Source of the DNA: Bifidobacteriaceae bacterium UBA2724
Lineage (GTDB): Bacteria; Actinomycetota; Actinomycetes; Actinomycetales; Bifidobacteriaceae
Assembly: GCA_002353815.1 (NCBI GenBank)
Contig: DEKK01000010.1
Coordinates: forward strand, 1-57,938
Direction of reading: 5' to 3'
DNA length: 57,938 nucleotides
Shown here in pieces: positions 34,732-43,263 of the stretch; the first letter of the stretch is position 1, and each line of letters starts with the position of its first letter. The translations under genes and the position numbers were made by a program. Below the pieces are notes generated by a model. It saw nothing but the letters and a program-made list of their open reading frames with translations. It did no database searches and was not told where the DNA came from.

Positions 34732-36753
34732 TCATGCCTTCTTGAGCGGCACGTACATCTGGGTGTCCAGAAGCTTGGAATACCGCTTGATGACTTTGGG
34801 GCGGATGACCTTCATGGATGCGGTCATGAGGCCGTTCTCCTGCGTGAAGTCCTCGGGGATGATGATGAACTTGCGCACGGACTCGGCGCGGGAGACGCCT
34901 TCGTTCGCCACGTCGACGTACTTCTGCACCTCGGCACGGACCACGCCGTTCTCGCAGGCCTCGTCCATCGGCATGCTCGGGTCAAGCCCGTTGTCTTTGA
35001 GCCACGAGCCCAGCGTATCGGCGTCGAGCGTGATGATGGCGGAGATGAATGGACGCTTGTCGCCCAGCACCAGGGCGTGCGAGACGATGGGACTGCGTTG
35101 AATCGCCTCTTCGATCGGGGCGGGCGAGACGTTCTTGCCACCTGCGGTGATGATGAGGTCCTTCTTGCGGCCGGTGATGTAGATGAAGCCGTCAGGCTCG
35201 ATGCGTCCCAGGTCACCCGTGGCGTACCAACCGTCGTCGGTGAACGAGCTCTCGGTCGCCTCGTCGTTCTTGTGATAGCGCTTGAACACGCTGGTGCCCT
35301 TGAGCTGCAGCTCGCCTTCCTCCGACAGCCTTATCGAGAAACCGGGGAACGCGACGCCCACGCTTCCGGCGCGGAACGGGGTGCCCAGCGGAGCGAACGC
35401 GCACGGGGCGGTCGTCTCGGTGAGTCCGTAGCCTTCGTACACCGGGATGCCCGCGCCGCGGTAGAACGTCATGAGCTCGGGGTCGAGCGGGGCGCCGCCG
35501 CACACCAGCCACTTCATGCGGCCGCCGAGGGCCTCCTTGAGGGAGCTGTAGACGAGAGGATCGTACATGGCGCGGTGGGCCGCGGTCAGCGGGCTCGGCT
35601 TGCCCTTGGCGGAGATCTCGCGCATGTACTTGCGGGCCGTGTCGACGGCGGACGCGAACACATAGCCCTTCGGGCCGCTGCCGGCCTTCTGCGAGGCGGC
35701 GTTGTAGACCTTTTCGAGCACGCGGGGGACCACGATGAGCGCGGTGGGCTTGGCGACCTGCAGGTCGCTGATGAGCGTCTTGATGCCCGTGGCGATGTAC
35801 ACGTGCATCTGTGCGCCCACGACGCCGTAGTTGATGGCGCGGGCGAAGGTGTGGGCCTGCGGCAGGAACATGAGGATCGAGCCGTTCGGGTCGTTGACGA
35901 TGTCGGGGATGAACGCCTGCAGGTTGTACGCCAGCTGCAGGTAGTGCTCGTGGGTCATCTCGACTCCCTTCGGCGCTGCGGTGGAGCCGGACGTGTAGAC
36001 GATGGAGCACAGGTCGGTCTTCTTGACCTGCGCGATGCGCGCGTCGAGTGTCTTGTCGTCGATGGCGTCGCCGTAGGCGCGCAACGCGTCGAGGTCGCCG
36101 TTCTCGAAGCAGATGACGCGCCTGACGGTGGGGCAGTCCTTCTCGATGCCGTCGCACTTGGCGGCCATCTCGCGGGTCTCCACGACCACGGCGCAGGCGT
36201 CGGCGTTGTTGGCGATGTTGCGGATCTGCTCGGCGGAATCCGTGTCATACACGGTGGCGATCACGCCGCCGATGGCAAGGGCCGCGGCATCGAAGACGTC
36301 CCATTCGTAGCTCGTGTGGCACATGAAGGCCACCGAGTCGCCCTTCTCGAAGCCGAGGTGGATGAGGCCCTTGGCGATGCGGCGGATGTCAGCGAGCGTC
36401 TCGGCGGCCGTCATCGTCACCCACTGGTCGTTGCGCTTGAACGAGAAAAGCGGGTCGTCGGGCATGCGCATCGCGCGTTCCTCGTACAGGCTGTACACGG
36501 TCTTGTCGTCGTCGATCCGGGCCACGCCTTCGGTCGTCGAGGTGAGCAGGCCGGATTTCTCGTCGATGTACGTCGTCGTCGGGTACTTCTCGGACCACCA
36601 TGCCGTGTAGGGAAGCTGCGAGACGTCGATGGAGCTGATCGGATTGACCTCTTCGTCGTAATCCGGGGTGTCGGTGTCTGAGTATTTGCCCAGACGCTCC
36701 GCTCGCTGCGCCATGCCGGCGACAGCAGACTTAAGGGAATTGAAGAATGCCAC
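34732..36753 (-). CDS. long-chain fatty acid–CoA ligase (AMP-forming)
   Basis: This 673-residue acyl-adenylate-forming enzyme is of the FadD/long-chain acyl-CoA synthetase type. Core motifs are the P-loop YTSGSTAAPKGVEMTH (near residue 250), GYGLTETTAP, YATGDLGRI and the hinge GRKKDLIITAGGKNVSP. The first 70 residues are an extra N-terminal region. The start is GTG (complement of 36751–36753) with GAGGAG 6 bases before it. It is divergent from pntAA across a palindrome-rich gap. Bifidobacteria lack beta-oxidation, so lipid recycling or activation of exogenous fatty acids is a more likely role than catabolism. Confidence 0.9.
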   Translation of the reverse strand: MAFFNSLKSAVAGMAQRAERLGKYSDTDTPDYDEEVNPISSIDVSQLPYTAWWSEKYPTTTYIDEKSGLLTSTTEGVARIDDDKTVYSLYEERAMRMPDDPLFSFKRNDQWVTMTAAETLADIRRIAKGLIHLGFEKGDSVAFMCHTSYEWDVFDAAALAIGGVIATVYDTDSAEQIRNIANNADACAVVVETREMAAKCDGIEKDCPTVRRVICFENGDLDALRAYGDAIDDKTLDARIAQVKKTDLCSIVYTSGSTAAPKGVEMTHEHYLQLAYNLQAFIPDIVNDPNGSILMFLPQAHTFARAINYGVVGAQMHVYIATGIKTLISDLQVAKPTALIVVPRVLEKVYNAASQKAGSGPKGYVFASAVDTARKYMREISAKGKPSPLTAAHRAMYDPLVYSSLKEALGGRMKWLVCGGAPLDPELMTFYRGAGIPVYEGYGLTETTAPCAFAPLGTPFRAGSVGVAFPGFSIRLSEEGELQLKGTSVFKRYHKNDEATESSFTDDGWYATGDLGRIEPDGFIYITGRKKDLIITAGGKNVSPAPIEEAIQRSPIVSHALVLGDKRPFISAIITLDADTLGSWLKDNGLDPSMPMDEACENGVVRAEVQKYVDVANEGVSRAESVRKFIIIPEDFTQENGLMTASMKVIRPKVIKRYSKLLDTQMYVPLKKA

Positions 36754-36999
36754 GGAAATCTCCTCTTCTTTTCTGTCATGCAGGGACCGCTTCCGAGGTC
36801 ACTGCGAGGCGACGATGAAAACAGTCTTATATAACCTTAGCGTTTAAACGTTGGTGTGCGGTGCCTAAAACACGTCAGGCGTTCCAGAGGAACGTCCATT
36901 GCGTGGTTCTCGCGGCTAAAAAACGTTCGAAATGGGTTATTATCGGCTTCGTGCGTCCCGATGGTACGGACGCCGTAAATTTGCAAGGAGGAGGATCTA
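36754..36999. promoter_or_regulatory. divergent control region of acyl-CoA ligase and pntAA
   Basis: The 246 bases contain a perfect palindrome CGTTTAAACG (36841–36850), an inverted repeat GTTCC-AGA-GGAAC (36881–36893) and further ACGTT-type half sites near 36922. A -10 TATTAT (36938–36943) serves pntAA, and a TATAAG/TATATA box (minus strand, about 36826–36834) serves the ligase. The repeats suggest a regulator site controlling both directions. Confidence 0.55.
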
Positions 37000-38157
37000 G
37001 TGGCAGATCAGTCACAGGCTACGGTTGCCTATGGCGTGTTCAACGAGACCTCGGAACACGAGAAGCGCGTTGCACTCACGCCGGACATCGTGACGCGTCT
37101 GAAGAGGGCAGGCGTCACGTGCCTCATCGAGAAGGGCGCCGGCGAAGCGGCCCTGTATTCCGATGACGACTACGAGAAGGCCGGGGCGAAGGTCGTCACG
37201 CGCGACGAGGTCGTCGCCGGCGCGCAGGCCTTCGGTTTCGTGTCCCGTCCCGATGCCGCGCTTGTCGACAAGCTTCCCAAGGGTTCGTGGGTCATCGGCA
37301 TGCTCGGTTCGTTCACCGACAAGGACTACGTGGATTCCCTCGAGGCCCACGGCCTGACCGCCGTCGCCATCGAGAAGCTGCCCCGCCAGCTCAGCTCCGC
37401 GCAGTCCATGGATGAGATGACCAGCCAGAATTCCGTCATGGGTTACAAGGCCGCGCTCGTCGCAGCCGACGCATACGGCGCGTTCTTCCCGATGATGACC
37501 ACCGCGGCTGGCACGATCCGTCCGGCCAAGGTGCTCGTGCTCGGCGCCGGCATCGCGGGCCTGCAGGCCATCGCGACCGCCAAGCGCCTCGGCGCCGTCG
37601 TCACTGCATACGACGTGCGCCCCGCGTCGAAGAACGAAGTACTGTCGCTCGGCGCAAAGTTCCTCGACCTGGGTCTCGACTTCTCCAAGGGACAGGGAGA
37701 GGGCGGCTACGCCCGTGCCCTCACCCCCGAGGAGCAGGCGCAGCAGCAGGCCGCCGTCGACCAGAAGGCCGCGGGCTTCGACGTCATCATCACCACCGCC
37801 AAGGTGCCCGGCCGCAAGCCTCCCGTCCTGCTCACCAAGGCCGGCGTGGACGGTCTCAAGCGCGGCGCCGTGATCGTGGATTGCGCCGCGTCCGACCTGG
37901 GCGGCAACGTCCCCGGATCCGTCCCCGAGAAGACCGTCGTCACCGACAACGGCGTGAAGATCATCGGCGCGCCGTCCCTCGCCAGCGAGGTGTCCACCAC
38001 CGCGTCCAACCTTCTGGCTCGCAACGTGGCCGATGTGCTGACCCATTACATCCGCGACGGCAAGCTCGCCGTCGACCTGTCCGAGGAGCTCGACGACAAG
38101 ATGGTCGTCGCAGGCCGCCCCGCGCAGCCGGCTGAGAAGCCCGCGGAGAACGCGTAA
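37000..38157 (+). CDS. pntAA: NAD(P) transhydrogenase subunit alpha 1 (NAD-binding)
   Basis: This 385-residue soluble domain I subunit binds NAD(H) in the proton-translocating transhydrogenase. Features are HEKRVALTP, the RQLSSAQSMDEMTSQNSVMGYKA mobile region and the dinucleotide fold GAGIAGLQA (from residue 182). The alpha subunit is split in two genes, as is usual in actinobacteria. The start is GTG 37000 after AAGGAGGAGG. It is the first gene of pntAA–pntAB–pntB, spaced 15 and 14 bases. Confidence 0.94.
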   Translation: MADQSQATVAYGVFNETSEHEKRVALTPDIVTRLKRAGVTCLIEKGAGEAALYSDDDYEKAGAKVVTRDEVVAGAQAFGFVSRPDAALVDKLPKGSWVIGMLGSFTDKDYVDSLEAHGLTAVAIEKLPRQLSSAQSMDEMTSQNSVMGYKAALVAADAYGAFFPMMTTAAGTIRPAKVLVLGAGIAGLQAIATAKRLGAVVTAYDVRPASKNEVLSLGAKFLDLGLDFSKGQGEGGYARALTPEEQAQQQAAVDQKAAGFDVIITTAKVPGRKPPVLLTKAGVDGLKRGAVIVDCAASDLGGNVPGSVPEKTVVTDNGVKIIGAPSLASEVSTTASNLLARNVADVLTHYIRDGKLAVDLSEELDDKMVVAGRPAQPAEKPAENA

Positions 38158-38172
38158 AGGAGTGAGTGACCT

Positions 38173-38496
38173 ATGAATACCATCGTTGTTTCCATCACGC
38201 TGTTCATCCTCGCCCTCATGATCGGCATCGAGGTCATCGGCAAGGTGCCGGCGACCCTCCACACGCCGATGATGTCCGGCGGCAACTCCATCCACGGCAT
38301 CGTGCTCGTGGGCGTCATCATCGTCGCCGCGCACGCCGAGACTCCGCTGGCCCTCGTCCTCGTCGGCCTCGCGGCGCTGCTCGGCACCATCAACGTCGTG
38401 GGCGGCTATGTCGTCACCGAGAAGATGCTCGAGATGTTCAAGCCCAAGAAGGCCGTGTCGGAGAAGTCCGACGCCGACGCCGAGGCCGAGAAGTAA
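38173..38496 (+). CDS. pntAB: NAD(P) transhydrogenase subunit alpha 2 (membrane)
   Basis: This 107-residue integral membrane subunit has about three helices and the conserved KVPATLHTPMMSGGNSIHG stretch that lines the proton path. It forms domain II together with the N-terminus of PntB. The charged tail (SEKSDADAEAEK) is likely disordered. AAGGAG lies 10 bases before the ATG. Confidence 0.94.
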   Translation: MNTIVVSITLFILALMIGIEVIGKVPATLHTPMMSGGNSIHGIVLVGVIIVAAHAETPLALVLVGLAALLGTINVVGGYVVTEKMLEMFKPKKAVSEKSDADAEAEK

Positions 38497-38510
38497 GGAG
38501 AGGCCGGATC

Positions 38511-39944
38511 GTGACAGCATTCGAAATCGTTCAGTGGTTCGTGTACCTGCTCGCCTCCATGCTTTTCGTGCGTGGCCTGCATGACATGAACGCCCCCAAG
38601 ACCGCAGTCAAGGGCAACCATGTGTCCATCGTGGGCATGGTCATCGCGGTCATCATGGCGTTCGTCGGATTCTTCTATGACTCCGAGAGCGGCTCCTTCG
38701 GACAGGACATCAACTGGACGGCCCTCGTCGTCGTCCTCGTGTGCGTTGTCGTCGGCGCGTTCCTCGGAGCCCGCCTCGCGCTGCGCACCAAGTCCACCGA
38801 CTACCCGCAGCTCGTGTCGCTGTTCAACACCGTGGGCGGCGGCGCCGCCGCGCTCGTGGCTCTCAACGACATCATGGGCGCCTCGGATTCCGAAGTGAGC
38901 CTCGTGCTTCTCATCACCGCAGGCCTGGGCGTCATCATCGGCTCCGTGACCTTCTCCGGCTCCCTGGTCGCCGCTGGCAAGCTCCAGCGCATCCTCTCGG
39001 GCAAGCCGGCGAAGATCCCGTTCAAGACGTTCCTGACGATCGTCAACATCCTCGCGATCATCGCGTCGTTCGTCATGCTGTGCGTGCAGCCCGGCTGCCG
39101 CACCATGTGGGCGCTCGTCGCGCTGGCCCTGTCGTTCGTCTACGGCCTGCTCTTCGTGTTCCCGATCGGCGGCGCCGACATGCCGGTGGTCATCTCCGTG
39201 TTGAACGCGTGCACCGGCACCGCAGTCGCCATGTCCGGCCTGGCCCTCGATAACGTCGCCCTGATTGTGGCGGGCGCCCTCGTCGGCGCATCCGGCATGA
39301 CGCTGTCCGTGCTCATGGCCAAGGCCATGAACCGCAAGCTCAGCGCCGTGCTGCTTGGCGGATTCGGCGGCGATAACGAGGCCGCCGCTGCCGGCGACGG
39401 TCCGGAAGGCACCATGAAGGAGACGACGGCGGACGACGTGGCCGTGCAGCTCAAGTATGCCCAGCGCGTCATCTTCGTCCCCGGCTTCGGCCTCGCCCAG
39501 GCGCAGGCCCAGCGCGACCTCGCCGACCTCGGCAAGCTGCTCGAGGACAAGGGCGTCGAGGTCCAGTACGCCATCCACCCGGTCGCCGGACGTATGCCCG
39601 GCCACATGAACGTGCTTCTCGCCGAGGCCAACGTGCCTTACGAGGAGCTCGTGGACCGCGACGACATCAACCCGCAGTTCCCGCAGGCCGATGTCGCGCT
39701 CGTGGTCGGCGCCAACGACGTGACCAACCCCGCCGCCCGCAAGCCCGGCACCCCGGTCTCCGGCATGCCGATCCTCGACGTCGACAAGGCAAAGCGCGTC
39801 GTCGTCATCAAGCGCGGCCGCGGCACCGGCTACGCCGGCATCCAGAACGAGCTGTACTTCATGGACAACACGCAGATGCTGTTCGGCGATGCGAAGAAGG
39901 AGCTCGAGGAGATCACCGCTGCGCTCAAGGAGCTCGGAGACTGA
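38511..39944 (+). CDS. pntB: NAD(P) transhydrogenase subunit beta
   Basis: This 477-residue subunit has about nine membrane helices (domain II) followed by the NADP(H)-binding domain III from about residue 300. The latter contains VPGFGLAQAQAQ, HPVAGRMPGHMNVLLAEA and VGANDVTNPAA. The complex uses the proton gradient to make NADPH from NADH. The start is GTG 38511, 7 bases after GGAGAGG. A strong terminator follows, so the three pnt genes form a complete unit. Confidence 0.95.
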   Translation: MTAFEIVQWFVYLLASMLFVRGLHDMNAPKTAVKGNHVSIVGMVIAVIMAFVGFFYDSESGSFGQDINWTALVVVLVCVVVGAFLGARLALRTKSTDYPQLVSLFNTVGGGAAALVALNDIMGASDSEVSLVLLITAGLGVIIGSVTFSGSLVAAGKLQRILSGKPAKIPFKTFLTIVNILAIIASFVMLCVQPGCRTMWALVALALSFVYGLLFVFPIGGADMPVVISVLNACTGTAVAMSGLALDNVALIVAGALVGASGMTLSVLMAKAMNRKLSAVLLGGFGGDNEAAAAGDGPEGTMKETTADDVAVQLKYAQRVIFVPGFGLAQAQAQRDLADLGKLLEDKGVEVQYAIHPVAGRMPGHMNVLLAEANVPYEELVDRDDINPQFPQADVALVVGANDVTNPAARKPGTPVSGMPILDVDKAKRVVVIKRGRGTGYAGIQNELYFMDNTQMLFGDAKKELEEITAALKELGD

Positions 39945-39972
39945 CACCAGTGCCCTGTGGCCAGTTTGCATG

Positions 39973-40030
39973 ACCGCGGTCCGCGACGTCGGCAATTGCG
40001 CTGCCGACGTCCGGCCGCGGTTTCTTTTTT
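39973..40030 (+). terminator. terminator of the pnt operon
   Basis: A long hairpin from ACCGCGG (39973) to CCGCGGT (40021), with an inner perfect stem GACGTCGGCA/TGCCGACGTC, is followed by TTTCTTTTTT. Confidence 0.93.
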
Positions 40031-40118
40031 CTGCACGCGACGCGAGCGTCTGCGTCGCACCGACGTTTCGTCGCGCCATGCCGTCACGCCGGCGTGGCTT
40101 CGTTGTCCGGGCCCCGTG

Positions 40119-40124
40119 TATGAT
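40119..40124 (+). promoter_or_regulatory. -10 box TATGAT of rplY
   Basis: TATGAT in the context GTGTATGATGG matches the hexamers upstream of aroC and rpsD. The -35 region is not recognisable. Confidence 0.5.
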
Positions 40125-40307
40125 GGACGACTGGTGTGTGCGAAAGGTTCGCATACCCGCTTTGGCGAGGGAACGGCATCGGCCGTTCCGTTATCGACTT
40201 GGCTCTGTGATTTCTTTGCGGCGTTCCGTCGTTCAAATCCTTTGACTCGTCGATGTGTTGAAGCAATCCAATGTATTCGGGGAAACCCGAGAAGAGGAGA
40301 ACACATC

Positions 40308-40943
40308 ATGGCAGCCATCGTTCTCGAGGGCAATGAGCGCACTGAGTTCGGCAAGGGCGCTGCACGTCGCATGCGCGTCGCCGGCATGATCCCGGCCACC
40401 ATCTATGCGGGCGGCAACCAGCCTGCATACATCGAGCTCCCGATGCGCGAGACCACCAACGCCCTGCGTCACACGAACGCCCTGTACCAGATCAAGTTCG
40501 GCGACAACACCAAGCATGCCGTCGTCAAGGACGTCCAGCGCAACCCTGTGAAGCGCATCATCGAGCACATCGACTTCTACGAGGTCACCGCCGGTGAGAA
40601 GATCACCGTCGAGGTGCCGGTGTTCGTCGAAGGCACTCCGAAGGGCGCCGCTGTCGCATTCGTCGATATCCAGGAGCTCCCGGTGCGTGCAGATGTCACC
40701 AACCTGCCCGAGCGCATCGTCATCTCCGTCGACGGCCTGCAGGACGGCGACAAGGTGTTCGCCAAGGATGTCACGCTTCCCGAAGGCGTCGAGCTTGCCG
40801 AGCATGTCAACCCGGAGGAGTCCGTCGTCACCGTCGAGGTGCCGGAAGAGGTCGCTCTGCCCGAGCCGACCGAGACCGACGCTGCCGCCGCTGCAACCGA
40901 TGCGGCTCCGGCCGCCGACGCTTCCGCTGCCAAGGAGGCCTGA
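40308..40943 (+). CDS. rplY: 50S ribosomal protein L25 / general stress protein Ctc
   Basis: This 211-residue protein is the long (CTC) form of bL25, which binds 5S rRNA. The N-terminal L25 domain (residues about 1–92) includes RTEFGKGAARRMRVAGMIPATIYAGG, and the TL5-type C-terminal beta domain follows to about 185. An Ala/Asp/Glu-rich tail completes it. GAAGAGGAG precedes the ATG at 40308. The 180-base structured leader suggests control at the mRNA level. A terminator follows. Confidence 0.94.
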   Translation: MAAIVLEGNERTEFGKGAARRMRVAGMIPATIYAGGNQPAYIELPMRETTNALRHTNALYQIKFGDNTKHAVVKDVQRNPVKRIIEHIDFYEVTAGEKITVEVPVFVEGTPKGAAVAFVDIQELPVRADVTNLPERIVISVDGLQDGDKVFAKDVTLPEGVELAEHVNPEESVVTVEVPEEVALPEPTETDAAAAATDAAPAADASAAKEA

Positions 40944-41443
40944 GCCTCGCTCCGCGGTGCGGCGTGAGGACGCCGCCGCGGTTCGCGCTGTGCGCATGAC
41001 GTCGCGCCGCTGAGACGCGTCGTCTGGAGCCCGTCCCTCGCGAACGAGGGGCGGGCTTCTTTTTGTCTGTGGCTTCCTGCCTTTGGGGCTCCTGTGTCCT
41101 TGCTCCTCCGGTGAGTCGGCATGTCAGCGACTTCTCTCATCCCGCAACTGCCCTCACGCCGGGGAGGGGACGTGTCGCGTCCGGGCGTCACGCGTAACGC
41201 GATGTGGCATCGAAACCACTACTATCGGATGTGCGAGACGGAGCCCCGTTCCCGGTCATGAAGCGGATTCCATTCGCCCATGACCTATTCAATATGTGAA
41301 CTGTGGGTTCCGCTGTCTTTCTCATTGTGAGAAAGTGAAGTCGAGAAAACGGTGTCAAAAGCGCCGCACACAATTAAAGAATTGGCATGCGGCCCGGTGT
41401 CAGAAAGGGTCGCATGACGCGCAAAGCAAAGAGAAGTGAAGGT
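40944..41443. other. rplY–ilvE intergenic region with inverted repeats
   Basis: After the rplY terminator it holds GGTCATG (41254–41260) facing CATGACC (41279–41285), a hairpin CTTTCTCA-TTG-TGAGAAAG (41317–41335), and CAATT-AAAG-AATTG (41371–41384). The stretch 41280–41400 is AT-rich and probably contains the ilvE promoter. No gene is seen. Confidence 0.55.
41028..41064 (+). terminator. terminator of rplY
   Basis: AGCCCGTCCCTCG (41028–41040) pairs with CGAGGGGCGGGCT (41045–41057) with one T·G pair, loop CGAA, followed by TCTTTTTG. Confidence 0.9.
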
Positions 41444-42571
41444 ATGACTGAGAATTCTCATCACGATCCCGCGGCTCTCAACGAACTCGCCGCGAAGTTC
41501 ACCGTCCTGCCGAACGACAATCCGACACCGGACGCAAAGCGCGAAGAGCTCATCGACAAGCCCAAGTTCGGACAGCTGTTCTCCGACAACATGGCCCACA
41601 TGACCTGGACCGCCGGCGAAGGCTGGACCGATCGCCGCATCGAGCCGTATGCACCGCTCAAGCTCGATCCGGGCGCATCCGTTCTGCACTACGCGCAGGA
41701 AGTCTTCGAAGGCCTCAAGGCCTACCATCATGCCGACGGCTCCATCTGGATCTTCCGTCCGGATGCAAACGCCGAGCGTTTCCAGAACTCCGCGACCCGT
41801 CTGGCCCTGCCGGAGCTTCCCGTCGATGACTTCATCGGCTCCGTCGCGGCCCTCATCAAGCGCGATTACAAGTGGGTCCCGACCCGCCGCGAGTACACGC
41901 TGTACATGCGTCCGTTCATGTTCGCATCCGAGCCGTTCCTCGGCGTCCGCAAGGCGCAGGAGGTCGAATACTGCGTGATCGCGTCCCCGTCCGGTCCGTA
42001 CTTCCCGGGCGGCGTCAAGCCGGTGAGCATCTGGGTCGAAGACAAGTGGTTCCGCACCGGCCCTGGCGGCACTGGCTTCGCCAAGTGCGGCGGCAACTAC
42101 GCCGCCTCCCTGATCGGCGAATACAACGGCATCGACCACGGCTGCGAGCAGGTGTGCTTCGTGGACGCCGCCACCAAGACCTACCTTGAGGAGCTTGGCG
42201 GCATGAACATGATGGTTGTGCACAAGGACGGCCACGTGGAGACCCCGAGCCTGACGGGCAACATCCTTCCGGGCGTCACCCGTCGCTCCCTCATCCAGCT
42301 CATCCAGGATGACGGCCGCGACGTGGTCGAGACCATGATCAAGCTCGACGACCTCATCGAAGACATCAAGTCCGGCGAGGTCACCGAGGTCTTCGCTTGC
42401 GGCACCGCTGCCATCATCACGCCGATCGGTCGTTTCAAGTCCGACAAGTTCGACGTGACCGTCAACGGCGGCCAGTCCGGCGAATACACGATGAAGCTGC
42501 GCAACCAGCTGCTCGGCATCCAGCTCGGCGAGGTCGAGGACCCGCACAACTGGATGTGGAAGGTCATGTGA
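41444..42571 (+). CDS. ilvE: branched-chain amino acid aminotransferase
   Basis: This 375-residue fold-type IV PLP enzyme transaminates leucine, isoleucine and valine. It is of the longer BCAT form seen in actinobacteria and eukaryotes: LHYAQEVFEGLKAY, the PLP lysine in FAKCGGNYAAS (K214), YLEELGGMNMMVV and TGNILPGVTRRS. I chose ATG 41444, 7 bases after GAGAAG; ATG 41414 with AAAGGG four bases before it would add 10 residues. The upstream inverted repeats may mediate amino-acid control. Confidence 0.93.
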   Translation: MTENSHHDPAALNELAAKFTVLPNDNPTPDAKREELIDKPKFGQLFSDNMAHMTWTAGEGWTDRRIEPYAPLKLDPGASVLHYAQEVFEGLKAYHHADGSIWIFRPDANAERFQNSATRLALPELPVDDFIGSVAALIKRDYKWVPTRREYTLYMRPFMFASEPFLGVRKAQEVEYCVIASPSGPYFPGGVKPVSIWVEDKWFRTGPGGTGFAKCGGNYAASLIGEYNGIDHGCEQVCFVDAATKTYLEELGGMNMMVVHKDGHVETPSLTGNILPGVTRRSLIQLIQDDGRDVVETMIKLDDLIEDIKSGEVTEVFACGTAAIITPIGRFKSDKFDVTVNGGQSGEYTMKLRNQLLGIQLGEVEDPHNWMWKVM

Positions 42572-42586
42572 ACCGTGGCATAGCTT

Positions 42587-42622
42587 CCGTGGCCGTCGCG
42601 GTTTCGTCGCGGCCACGGTTTC
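42587..42622 (+). terminator. terminator of ilvE
   Basis: CCGTGGCCG (42587–42595) pairs perfectly with CGGCCACGG (42610–42618), followed by TTTCG. Confidence 0.8.
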
Positions 42623-42700
42623 GCAGAGGTCACGATTTTGCAGAGATCATGGTGTGCTGAACCACGATCTATACGCTGAATCACTTCAGTGAAGCCATTG

Positions 42701-42752
42701 CAGTTCGGGCTTCCAACCTTGCGGGGCTGGAAGCCCGAACTGTTTGTCGTTT
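42701..42752 (+). terminator. orphan terminator-like hairpin
   Basis: CAGTTCGGGCTTCCA (42701–42715) pairs perfectly over 15 bp with TGGAAGCCCGAACTG (42728–42742), followed by TTTGTCGTTTGTTG. It lies 130 bases past the ilvE stop and behind the ilvE terminator, so it may end a small RNA or act as a backup. Confidence 0.7.
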
Positions 42753-42845
42753 GTTGTATCTCGTGTGCGCGTGCCTCTATGCCTGCATGCCTGCCGTTCC
42801 CGTTCCGCCATGCGTCGCGCAGTCGTCCACGAATGGCCTGGATGG

Positions 42846-42874
42846 TTGACAATCTCGGCGTGTCGCATTACGTT
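42846..42874 (+). promoter_or_regulatory. promoter TTGACA–17–TACGTT upstream of the SNF symporter
   Basis: TTGACA (42846–42851) and TACGTT (42869–42874) are exactly 17 bases apart. The transcript would have a leader of about 380 bases before ATG 43264. Confidence 0.55.
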
Positions 42875-43263
42875 GGGGTGCGGTTAAGCGGTTCGCAAGC
42901 ATTCGCCCAGCGTCACAAAACGCGGGGGAGGAATCTTCGCGTCAGTGCCTCCGACAACGCACACAATGCGTGGGGAGGCGACCCATGGTTGCCGCGCCAT
43001 AATTCGGATGCCTACACGGCATGGCGATTGCCTTGCATCAGGCTTCCGGGACGTGAGTGCGCCCAGCGTTGGTTTTCGTAAAGTCCGTCTGATGCCGGTT
43101 GCATGAATGGTATGAACGACATCAGTGACACGGATGCATGAATGACATGGTTCCATCAATGACATGGCTGGTACGGATGGCTGTGCGCTGTTGTCGGCGA
43201 CATGCGCAATCCCTGTGCTGCTGAGAGCCTCACGCAACGTTCCCCATAGAGAAGAGAGAAAGA

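Larger units (their letters stand above)
39945..40307. other. pntB–rplY intergenic region and structured rplY leader
   Basis: It contains the pntB terminator, a TATGAT -10 box (40119–40124) and a leader of about 180 bases before rplY. The leader has two hairpins: TGCGAA/TTCGCA (40139–40153) and GGAACGGC/GCCGTTCC (40170–40189). Confidence 0.6.
42572..43263. other. long intergenic region before the SNF symporter
   Basis: The 692 bases contain the ilvE terminator, a second strong terminator-like hairpin with no obvious gene before it, and a near-consensus promoter about 390 bases before the symporter. Imperfect direct repeats of GCATGAATG start at 43101 and 43136. I see no convincing coding frame. 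Confidence 0.55.

Noticed and set aside
34633..36681. 682-residue plus-strand frame opposite the acyl-CoA ligase gene
   Set aside because: The minus-strand protein has all ligase motifs in order; the plus frame is compositionally biased and has no ribosome site or family resemblance.
37000..38496. Broken pntA gene because the alpha subunit is in two frames
   Set aside because: A split alpha subunit (pntAA, pntAB) with separate ribosome sites is the normal arrangement in many bacteria.
41065..41443. Classical leucine attenuator before ilvE
   Set aside because: The short upstream frames contain no run of branched-chain codons, and the hairpins are not followed by T-runs.
42689..43081. 130-residue frame upstream of the SNF symporter
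   Set aside because: It begins inside the orphan terminator hairpin, spans a promoter, and its composition and codon use look non-coding.
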